From the NCBI GenBank assembly GCA_940671915.1, contig CALNVZ010002100.1:7941500-8005499 (forward strand): a stretch of 64,000 nt of DNA, read 5' to 3'. Shown in pieces: positions 37,701 through 50,000 of the stretch. Made by a program: the position numbers and the translations under genes. The DNA comes from Paracentrotus lividus (Eukaryota > Echinodermata > Echinoidea > Camarodonta > Echinidae). Positions within the stretch are counted from its first letter, which is position 1. Every line of letters begins with the position of its first letter. A model generated the notes under the pieces. It was not told where the DNA came from and did no database searches. It saw nothing but the letters and a program-made list of their open reading frames with translations.

Positions 37701-40552
37701 GTTCTTTGAAACTACTTTGAGACTGTTCTTTGAAACTACTTTGTCACAGTTTTTGAAGAATGTCGTGGAGACATCACGGAGACTCTAATACTTTTTATCC
37801 CTCGCGGAGACGATTCCGGAGACGTCTCCGCGAAGTGAGATACCACCCTTATAGTCAAGCAGGCCGTTTTATTAACATGTCCTCATATTTTCATCCTTGA
37901 AAAGAATAGATCAACCGCTGGAAATAAGAAATTGTCTCTTGAAAAACCTGATTATGCGTGGTGTTTAACCGTAAACTCCGCATGAAAACAAATTAATCTG
38001 AAGACAATGTGGTATGTCACAGTTAGAAAGGAAAGACGAATATTCTTAGTAAAGAAAAAGGAAAGACGAATATTCTTAGTAAAGAAAATATTATATTGTA
38101 TTTATTTCCGTAAAGGTAAACAGTTAATCATCGTCCTTTTTTAGGTTGGTTTGGAAGTGTACATAAAATGTGATCAGGAGTGTTCTTCTTTTGATAATGT
38201 AGATTGAATTAAGAATTGTTTATCACGGAGTTCAGATTATTGAATGATGAAATTATATTTTACATTTTGCACCAAAGGATATGTATAATAATTTAAAATA
38301 TCATGATAATTTGATGACTTTTACAGGAGTGAATCTTTCATGGCAACGATTACCATGCCGTCTAAGATTAGGAGCGTCCACTGCCCTACTCACTCAATCA
38401 ATATCCGGGTAAGCCACATTGTAATATGGTTGTTTCAATTTTTAAAGGATTTTATATGTTTTGACTTCACTCAATGCCTCTACGTTGAAATACAAGGTAT
38501 ATCATCGTGATATGACTTCTACTGCGCCTTTAGCCCCACATCTGAGGGAGTTACCAAAAAGACACTGGTGGGTATATGAACTTGGTTTTAAACTTGCCGT
38601 TATACGGCTACGGTTCCGTTTATGTTGCCAAATAATAATTGGCTAAATGGAAGGAGAGAGTTATTGATACAGTCTTTGTGTTCCCGATAATTCAATGACA
38701 GTTGTTCCGGCAACCATTATTGTTGCTCTGCAAATTTCAGACACTACTCGAATGACTAATTTCAATCCAGGACTTAACACTATACAGTGCGTCCCATAAA
38801 AAAGTAAACCCAACTTTGAGAGCCCCATATTAAAATTTTATAGCTTATGTAAACTTGATATTTATGTCATAATAAAGAGTAACTCATTTCCTATTAAATG
38901 ATACCAAATTTATACCTGTGTTGTGATGGATGGCTAAGCATTTGGGCTTTAACAAACAAGCGTCAAAATTCAAATGTTCCAATTTTGAGGAGAAGTAGCC
39001 CTTGCATTTCAATAGACCAGAAATCCATTGTCCCTTATGAATGGACTTAGAAGGCTGGCCTCACACAAGGAATGAATGATCAGAAAGCCAGGATTGCTTC
39101 TGATAAAACAATTTGTTTTTGACCAATTTTTTTTAGAACTCGAGTGGTCAGTCATCCTTGATAGTTCAGGTATGATTTTGGTATCACTGGATAGAATATG
39201 AGTTATTCTTTGATATGTAATAAAAAATAATGAGACTTAAGTAATACAATTTTAATACTAGGCTCCCAAAGTTGGGTTTACTTTCATGTGGGACGCACTG
39301 TATAACCTACCTAAACCAATATTGCTAACCCAACCACAATATAAACTAGAGCTTTTATAATTGTAATGCGTACAATTATCGGTGGTATGTACTGATATGT
39401 ATTTGTAATGCAAAACAGTATGCAGCAATTGGCTACAGGAGAGAGAGAACAAAACTGAAACGAAAAGAGAGAGTAAAATAAACTTTTTAAAAAAGAAGAA
39501 ATTGAAATGTGTAATATGTGATGAATTTGACATTCAATTACCTTTTACAATTCAACTCTTTGGGAACTGTCTCAGCCTTAACATGAAAAGCATTTGGGAG
39601 AAAATNNNNNNNNNNNNNNNNNNNNNNNNNTGGAGGCGAGAGGGGGGGGGAGAAATCAACCATATTTATCCTGTATAATAAACTAAATTTGGACTGGAAA
39701 CAAAAAACATTGGAAAATTGTGGCGTTGGCCATTGATGGAATATTGCCGATGTTTAAATTTCTTTTAGACCCCAACATTTTATAAGTTGATTATAATTTT
39801 ACTATGTCATAAACTCTTTCAGCGAAATCACTTGAAAAATAATAGCGAAAACACAAGTGACGGGGTCGACCTCCCGGATAGGGAGGACTAAGCGAGATTT
39901 TTTACACCCCATTGACGCCTACGCGCGGAAATGAAATTTGATGACGCGCAGCGCGCCATGCTAATGTTCGCTTGAAAACGATTCTTTTTTTTTAAAATAT
40001 ATGAATCCTAAGATAATGTCTAAACATTGCAATCAACAAAACAAAACCACGGATTTTACGCATTTATAAGGCCGCCACAAAACCGCCTCTACACGCCGCA
40101 GACAACACAACTCCAAAACCGAGGCGCATCTCCCACACACGCCCACTGAAAATCTAAGAACCTACTTATCCTCAAACATCCATCTTCTCCACTGAACAAG
40201 GCCCAGCCACACTCTCATGGATTGAACACTCCACTACCCTGTCAAAATCCCCATAAACAATAACCCCTACTCACCCCTGACTCCACACCAACACACCCGC
40301 GTAGATAATCCCTACACATCGAAACAAGCACTTTTCAACCGCGACCAATCAACGATTTTGAATCCCACCAAGTTTTTCTTTCTTAAAATTTCTCAACCCT
40401 GTTAAAACAAGAGGCATATTTATCAAAATAGCGCTGTGTATTCGCGAATTCTGTTTTTTTGTAGCAGGGCGAAAACTGAACCTCTTCAGACTTTTGCGAG
40501 ACCAGCATGAGTTTTCATTTGGACAAAATTGTTGACCGCCAACGCTTCTGAC

Positions 40553-40592
<40 letters not shown>

Positions 40593-43500
40593 AAGCATTT
40601 CGCAAATTGATGCGATCTATCCAACTCTAAAACATAATTCCGCCGCGCGTGCATCGAGTTTGATCCCTAGAGAAAACCAAGCAAATTATTCAGCGATCTT
40701 TGTGTAGGCAGTGTTTTGGCCAAAAAATGCATATTTTCGCGTCCTAAAATTACAAATTTCGCTGGTCGCGCGCCAGCATGTTTCCAACCTGAACAGACCA
40801 TCCATTCTCAACACACAGTCCCTAATAAATCATTCATAAAAGTAACACACCAACTAGTTAAGTTCAACATTACAGTTCTCGTCAATAATTTATTCCAAGA
40901 TTACTTTAAGAGAGAACAAAACCATACAATGATCTCAAAGCTGCATTACTTCGCCTTCCACATCGCCGCCATTCAATGCGCGCAAAATCGAGTCTGTGCG
41001 CGCGCAATTTTTCTTGAACATGCTTAAATGACGCTGAAACGTACCTCTACTTTAGCCATAAAGTGATTTTGAACATTTTAAAATTTTTGCGCGCGCGTAA
41101 TTCCTAATTTACTTACCGCACTCGCCAGTTATGTTCTAAAATATGCGTTTCAATTTGAGTTTTTGTGTACTAAATTTGATTGATCAATGATTATTAGTTA
41201 TGAATTATGATTGATAATGTGAATTTATTTTACTACAAAATGGCGTCTAGATGACGTCACATTATGCTAATAAGCTAAAAAAGATTGTCCAGTGCTCAGA
41301 TTTCATGTGATCTATCATTGCTGAAATTTATTGAACTACCTTAATGCATTATTTTTTGAGTATCGTGTGTCTACAAGAATTGTACAGAAGAAAAACAAAT
41401 AAAGGAGAAGAAAAAAAAAAAAAAAAAAAAAAAAAGAAGATTCTGACAATAACAAGACGTGGTATGTACATACGACATACCACCTAAAAAAAAAAAAAAA
41501 GAAGAGAGGATTCGCGACACAAAAACAAGAGGTGATATTGTACAGACGTACATACCACTAATGAGCGCGGCTTCTGTCCACATGCAAAAAAATAACACCG
41601 AATACCACTTCAAATGTCGAATTGAAATTGAACAGCCCTTCTTCTAATCAGCCAATATTTTTAGACTACAACAGCCGGGGCAAAACCAAATTTAAATCTC
41701 CACCGTCAAATGTTGTACGAGAATTGCTCATACCTTCGGCTACAAACATACTGAAAATGTTGACAAAGAAGAAACGGCACAAATCTTACTGAGAAACACT
41801 CCCTCTTTGTATACTTCAATGCATAATGCGTTCATTTAACTGAAATTACAGGTAATTGAGAACTGCAACCATGTCAAAACTTTTGAGATTTAGAAAGCCA
41901 TCTATCCGATAACTGTTAATGCAAATCGACGTGTAAGTTAGAAAGACGATGAAGACCCAAACCCGACACTGCACCTCGCATCGAACGAACCAAACCGACC
42001 CACCAACCAACTATCACTACAACTCATACTCTAATCCAACTCTGAAAAGATAATTGGGTAGGTTGCCGTGATCCTGAAGAATTATTCAGATTTTGTTTGT
42101 AGGCATGTTTTTGGCCAAAAATGGCGCATATTTTGGTTAAATTGACAAATTCGCAGTCGCGCGTAGTTCCAACCTTGAACAGACCATCCATTTCGTTATT
42201 AATATCTAAAAAGTATGTATTATCGGTGTCAAATTGTTGTCAATATTATCAGATTACTTTAAGAGCAAAAAATCAATGATCTCAAGCTGCATTCTTCGCC
42301 TACGCGCAATTAATGGCGCGCAAAATCGTCGCTGCGCGCAATTTTTCTTGAATGTCTTAAAATGACCTCGAAACTTACTCTTCTTTAGCCATAAAGTGAT
42401 TTGAACATTTTAAAATTCTGCGCGCGCGTTAATTCCTTAATGCGCGTACTACGCCGCGCGCAATATGTTTCTAAAATACTGCGCTTCAATTTGAATTTAT
42501 GTGTACTAAAATGATAATCAATCGTTATTATTATGAAGTTATGATGATAATGTGATTTTACAAAATGGCGTCTAGAGATGACGTCACATTATTGCTAATG
42601 GCTAGAAAAGATTCAGTGCTCAGATTTCTATAATGATCTATCATTGCTGAAATTTGAACTACCTTAATGCATTATTTTTTGGTTATCGTGTCTACAAGAA
42701 TTGCTACAGAAGAATAAAATAAAGGAAGGAAAAAAAAAAAAAAAAAAAAAAAAGAAGATTTCTGACAATAACAAGAGCGGTGATATGTACATACGTACAT
42801 ACCACCTAAAAAAAAAAAAAAAAAAAAAAAGAAGATTCGGACAAAAAAAAACAAGGTGATATGTACATGATACATACCACTAATGAGGCGGCCTTGTCCA
42901 ATGCAAATACACGTACACTTCAAATGTGATGAAATGACATGCCTTCTTTAAGCGCCAATTAGACTACAAAGCGGGGTTAAGAAACCCAAATTAATATTCT
43001 GTCACGATGTAGATGTTGGTAGGCGAGATGTCCTCGCTCACGACAAGTACTTGAAATATATTGACCAGCCAGGTGAGGAATCGGTCACATATTAATCGCA
43101 AACACCGCACTCCTCTGTTTAGTAAAGGATAGCGTCAAGATTACAGTCATTAAAATCTCATAGTACGGAGATTTCTTCTTATAATATTGAAAACGAAATC
43201 TAATCAAATTATAGAGTGTTTTTTTAGAATTACGGAAGCCGATTATGATAACGTCTAGAGGGTGCCAATGACCTGTAATACAGTGTTATAGAAATAGAAT
43301 TTGTGTATATGAATTTAACGCACTTCTACAACTCATACTCTATCAACCTCTGAAAAGATAACTTGGGTGTGCCGTTGAATCCATGGTGAAGAATATTCAG
43401 GATTTGTGTAGGCATGTTTGCGCCAAAAATGGACACTATTTGGCAAATAACTTGATACAAAATTGCGGCTGACCGAAATAAGCATCCTAATTGCGCGGTA

Positions 43501-46500
43501 GTGTCCAACTTGAACAACCATCATTTCGTTATAAATATTCTCTAAATAAAAAGTAGTACTGTATATAAATCCATGAGTGATCATATTGTTGTCGGATATG
43601 AATATATCAATGATTACTGGTCTAAAAGAAGAGCAAAAAATCAATGATCTCCAAGCTGCATTCTTTCGACTCTTACGCGCAATAATGCGCAGCAAAATCC
43701 GTAGTTTCCCGCGGCGTAATCTGAAATGCTCTTTTAAAATGACCACCGAAATCACACTTCAGCCAAAAGGAACTATTTTTTCACGTAGAAAAACTCTCTT
43801 GCCACCCACACACCACCAGTGCACGGCCCATGTTCACGCACGTATAAATACTTCTCTCTATAGCGATAACTTATTAAAACGTCAATCACTATACTCAGTC
43901 TCCCACAGTTCTAACATATGCGTTTCAATTTGACAGTCTTATGTGTACTAAATTGACTCTGATCCCAATGATATTAGTTGAAGTCTTCATAATGTTGATA
44001 ACTGCTCGAATTATACAATAGGCTCGAAGATACGCTCTCACTTATGTATTAAGCTATCATGAAAGATACTCTCAACATAAATATGTCTCAGACATCACAT
44101 GAGCAATCAAATGCCTGAAAACTCCATCGAAACTTACATCTTAGTGCTCATTAAAAAGTATCCGGTCTTACAAAGAATTGTTACGTGAGATATAAAAAAA
44201 TAAATGTAAATAATAGAAAAGACAAAAATATATAAAAATAAAAAATAAAATCATCCTCAGACAAAACAAGATCCGGTGATACTGCACATACGTCTAGTCA
44301 TACCGACCTCAATAATATGGGTTCCCGAGATGAAGCATGTGATAATATGTTCTTGCGTGGTTTTGCAAGACCAAACCCACGACCTTTTATACCTGTAATT
44401 ATTAGCCACTCGACTGCGATAGCGGCACATTAGCTAGATCTGCTATCTACAATACTAATCACTGCTCAGTTGTATTAAATGAATCTTGATTACTCATTTG
44501 CTAGCAAAAGGATTATGAGAAGGTGTATTTAGCATATCTATGTTGAAGCGATAGAGTTAGTTGATGCGTCTGCAGCTTATGGCTGTCTTGACATATACAA
44601 TGTGCCACAGCCGAGAGCTTGGGTAACAGGTAGAAACGACTCACTACGTACATACAGAAGCAGGCGAGAAACACAAAATGTATATAACAGCAATACAAGA
44701 TACCCCCATAATTATAATCACAGGTCTATATAAGAGGACTAACAACCACAATAGAATATCTTGTCTTTAAGTATATGGATGGATGGTTTCACTACAACGT
44801 CAAGCTTGCATGATTTTCTGACTGAGTGTACTGGTCTGACTCTCTTTTATCTTTCAATTGCATTCATAAGACATCTCGTCCACTCTAATACCCTTCAAGA
44901 TAACCTCGATTGAATGCTCCCACTCAAATAATAATAGAGTACTCTGTGTCGTGGAGTGAGAGATAATCAATGTTTTAATATTGTGAATGAAATTAACAGA
45001 TGTAAACTAATAATGATAAATTCATAAATTCTTTAGAAGTAAGATAAAAACTCATGAATATCTCACCCTCATTAATAAACTAACTAATAATAGATCTCCA
45101 TGTGCCTTTGAATTACTAAGGCCACAGCGAACATTATGTTCTCTTATATAGATATCAGTAGATCTCAATTCTTGTCTTAAATCATACAAGCGATAAATTG
45201 TTTTCTTGTCTGATATCAATTGCTATCTCATCAACATCTAAAAAATACTTGTATATTGGTTTATGACAGACAGTGTATTGGAAATATCAATTACAGTCGG
45301 TTTTCCTTCTCTTACACAGCGGTTATGGTTGGTTTTCTATCCCGAATTTCAGTGACAACGATATGAGACCCGAGGTCAATTCATGTATATAGATCGATCC
45401 TACTTCCATGAAGGCACAATGAGCCGAGTGAGATCGTGATGCCAAGTTATATGTTTCAACTCATGAGTTCTCTGATGTTCGAGAATCCTTCCTTCGGCTG
45501 AGATCGATCATTAAATTTCGTTCTATTTCGGTATTCTCGGTATTATACTATAGTGAAATGGTAGAGTGCCATGGTGTGTAAGAGAGGAATTGGGTATCTA
45601 GAAGTCCATCCAGCATTTTTCGTCGGAGAATAACGGATGGAAAAACATATGTAGTTTTTAGAGTCATACACCATATCCTTGACTTGTATAAGACTCTCCC
45701 GATGCAGTCTATACCCGTACCCCCCAGGACCAACTATATGGCTCTGCAGAGTCTCTCACAATCTCACATACAATCCATATTAAATACTCCGAGAACACTC
45801 ACAACTGACACCTCTTGATAAACTTACTTGTCGATAAGAAGCCCTTATACTTCTATCGGTGTAAGAGTTTGTAAGACATACCGGTTTGGGAATGTGGGGA
45901 GACCGTGTAAAACAACAGAACTAGACAGGGGGGATCTGTAGATAGTATCATCGTATAGCTGTACTTCTTGTGACCCACCTGAGGTGTGTCTTTGATACAC
46001 AGGGCTTGTGGTGACTAGATGTTAACGAGGCTTTTGTTCCCAATGTAGATATTTGCGTGCGGGGAGTGGATGTCTGACTGTATGTGGTGGTGGGGCGTGT
46101 GAGTAGGCAGATCTAGTTTTTTTTTTTGGTGTGTATTTGTTTCTGCCTCCCCCTCCCTCCCGCCCCCTTCCAATCTGCTCTGCCTACCTAGTTTCAACGC
46201 TCACTGTCAGGCTCTCGTGTTTCTCGTTAGATGTGCGTTTTAACAAGATGTATGCTTTGCCGGTATGTTAATGAGGATACGTGTGGTTGCCCTGTGTTCT
46301 GTGTTGAGTATATGATAGGTTCCAAATAAATAGAGATCGGTTTGGGGGGTAACGATGCCAATGGCGTCATATAGTAGGAGTGGATGTTGGGTGGGTCGTT
46401 TGAGGAGAATGTGCTGTTTTGTTTTCTGTGTGTGCGGTGGAAGGTCAGTCTCAGTCATATCCAGCTACTGGTGCTGTGCTTGCGCTATGGGCATCATGTA

Positions 46501-46955
46501 ATCTCATGTTCCATAAATGAATGTCGTAACGTTGTCCCTCTAAATTAGAATAAGAATTATTAAGTGTAATCTATTATCACGCTCCGGATTGCTGTATTGC
46601 TATACTCGACCTGATCTATCGGAAACACGATTAAGTCTAGTAGTGTGGTAGCTATGATGGATGTTCTATATCTGTCTGTCCTGTGGAATTAGTGCTATTG
46701 CTATATGTAGCTTGTGCTCGTCTAATTATTCATGTTGTGATCAATGATTATTAGTTATGAAGTTATGATTGATAATGTGATTTTACAAAATGGCGTCTAG
46801 ATGACGTCACATTATGCTAATAAGCTAAAAAAGATTTCAGTGCTCAGATTTCATGATGATCTATCATTGCTGAAAATTTGAACTACCTTAATGCATTATT
46901 TTTTGAGTTATCGTGTCTACAAGAATTGTACAGAAGAATAAAAAATAAAGAGAAG

Positions 46956-47007
<52 letters not shown>

Positions 47008-50000
47008 AGATTCTGACAATAACAAGAGGTGATATGTACATACGTACATACCACCTAATAAATATGGGTCGAGAGAAGCATTGTTGATAATATGTTTTGC
47101 GTGTTTTGCAAAGACCAAACCCACGACCTTTTATACCCTGTTTAATTATTAGACCACTCGACTGCGATAGCGGCAACATTTAGTAGATCTGCTATCTACA
47201 ATACATAATATGCTCAGTTGTATTAAATGAATCTTGATAACTCATTTGCTAGCAAAAGGATGAGAAGGTGATGGACATATCTATGTGTGAAGGTGATAGA
47301 TTAGTTGATGGTCTGCAGCTATTGGTTGACATGGACAACGCCCACAAGCCGCGGATATGGCGGGAAAAGCTTCCTGATGATCGTGAGAGACAGGCGAGTT
47401 TAGATCCAAATAAGTTGTGTTTTATTAACAAAAATAATCACTTTCATTTTGGGTTTTAAAAGCAACAACAAAAATTGTCATTGAAATGATGGAGGTTTCA
47501 CTTTACAACTCTCTGTTTTTGAGCGTTTGTTTTCTGATTTACTGGTACCTTTTTTTTTAATGCATCAGCATTCCTTAACCCGATTATTCTGAATGAATGT
47601 CATGAAGTACGTGAAAAAAAGTAGAAAATGAAATAAATTAAATGATCAATAATAAATCAAATTTCTAAAATAATAATATTATAAATACTAGAATATCACC
47701 TCTCATTAATAATTTACGAATTACGAAAAAGGGTCATGTGCTTTCGTTTACTAAGAGCATACAGCAACATTATGTTGCCAATAAGTCTTCTAAGATTCAA
47801 GATTCAAAGTTCTATTGTCTATGATAATACAGAAATTTGTTTTTCGTTGGTAATACACATATAATGCAAACATACAAAATATAAACGTGTAATTTTTTAT
47901 TGACAAGACAGTATGATAAAATTGTCAATTACATCGGTTTTCTTCTCTTACCACAGGCGTGTATGGTAGTCTTCTATCCCGAATTTCCAGTGACAACGAT
48001 TGAGAACCCAGAAGTGGTCATCATGTTAGATCGATCCACATCCATGAAAGGACAGCCCATGATCGATGCCAAGAAATTGGTTCATATGATCCTGGAGAAC
48101 CTTCCTCCAGGAAGCCGATATAATCTCGTCATCTTCGGAAACGGTATGTATAGGTCCAGGTAGAGGATTGATAGCAACGTTTCTCGATAGATAACGGATA
48201 CAAAAATAACTGTTTATCTACTTGGAAATATACCAGCACTCATTAGTGAACGCAAGAATATGCTGTGCAGAGCTTGCTCATCAAGTGCCCAGTATCCTCA
48301 TGACCTTTCTACAACATACTGGGATAGAGCCTTTTCTTCAGTTGATCCAGGACTGTGGAACTCTCTACCAATCCAACTTCGCAATATTGTAACAACATCG
48401 ACCCCTTTCAATATGAATTCAAACCACATCTTTTTCGGAAACACTGTTAATTGTTTGTGAAATGATGGGGGACCAAACGCCTTTGATTTTTTTTGCATAT
48501 AAATGGCGCTGTACATAATGCTGCTCATCGTAATCATCAGTCATTTGTTGTTGATTTAACGATATTCTTGTAAATTTTCACTCCAGATTTCGAGGAGCTG
48601 TATCCAGCCAGTGTCTTGGCGACAGATGACAACATCAAGAATACTGAGACGTTCTTGCTGACTGTAACATGGGAACGTGGTGCTACAGAGGTTTGGAGAC
48701 CCCTGCGAGCCCTGTCTCTCCTCTCATCCAATGATGTTCGTCTTACCAGCAATGGTTTCCTCATCTCAGATGGTCACGTGACCAATGAACAAGACACCCT
48801 CATGGAAGTAGCCAGTAATCGACAGATTAATCGCCTCTTCACGTTCGGTGTGAGGTATTGATTTCATTTACTTCTCATACTCTATCAGTGTCCGCATGTA
48901 TCATCGTCCGTCCATAAATGGTAATCCAACGAAAAGAAGTATAAAGGTTTAAAGACTAAAATTAATTTGACTCACTGTAAAGTTTAACAATCTTGTACAT
49001 TAATATCTACATATTATTTTATTGGTAACGGATTCTTGTGATGTTGGTTTGTCTCAGTTCTGAATCCAATCGCCACGTTCTGCGTACTCTAGCTGATACC
49101 GGAGGAGGAGCCTATGAACAGTTTGATCCGAGGAGCAAATCCACCTGGGAAGCCAAGGTAAAGTTTCGAATTGCTTTGGCAAGTTCACCATGATGTTCCT
49201 TTTGTATCGAGCATGCCGATTTTGACCTGCACTCAAAACACTAATTTTATCTATTAACCTCTATCACTATACGTGTTATTGGCGTGTAGAAGCATTGCGT
49301 TGCGTCGCGGCGCCATTATGGTGCCACATTTTGTCCCCAAAGAACATAAAGTTCAAAATGTGCCTTCATGTCTATGATGACTTTTTGTGTAAGTCCTGTT
49401 GGATGACGCTTATATCACAATTCGTGCATCTCGATTTTCTCCGAATAGCTTTTTACTATTTTCTCCGGCGGAGAAATTCGCTACTATTTTGAGCAAATAC
49501 GATTACGATATTCACGATCGATCACATCGACAAAATTGTTTCAAGTTCAACATTCAGCTGCTGAAGAAAACTACTCGAATATGTCTGAAGTAGGCCATAA
49601 AAGGGTAGAATCATATAAGTAAATCAATAATCAATCCTTCTTTGAACTCTTTGGTACAAATTTCCTTCACGATGGATAAGAGCGGTAAGTCTATAGTTCA
49701 TTCTCTCGTACGTTTTTTTTTTTTTTTGGGGGGGGGGGGCAACAGCATGAAAATGGTACGTACCCAAGCTAGTTCATTTCTGCCCCACCGGCCTAGGCCC
49801 CGCAGCGCGTAGCCTCCAAACCCTACAATTTCGTACGTCGGTTCAAATTTGGTGGTGAAGGATCATGGCTTTTGTTCTTTGAATATAGAGAAAACACCCG
49901 TGCTGATGGTATTTATAATTTAGTTCGAAAAGAAGAGATATAAAACAAACATATCAAGTATTTAGTTCCAAAGTTAAGTGAAAATTGTGTATCATCGGAA

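Larger units (their letters stand above)
39631..46737. other. Indel-rich block after a 25-N gap, probably poor-quality assembly fill
   Basis: It contains three copies of an ~1.3-kb unit (near 40640-41640, 42050-42960, 43330-44300) whose clean partial version is at 46738-47060. Shared marks are the stretches 'acaaaatggcgtctag', 'atgacgtcacatta', long poly(A) runs and 'atgtacatacgtacat'. Copies differ mainly by small insertions and deletions. The third copy runs on into damaged copies of two PARP4 exons. No intact gene seen. Confidence 0.7.

Noticed and set aside
43577-43933. 118-residue + strand frame
   Set aside because: It lies in the indel-rich block and has no counterpart in the clean copy of the same unit.
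46878-47179. Lys- or Phe-rich frames
   Set aside because: Translation of a long poly(A) run.
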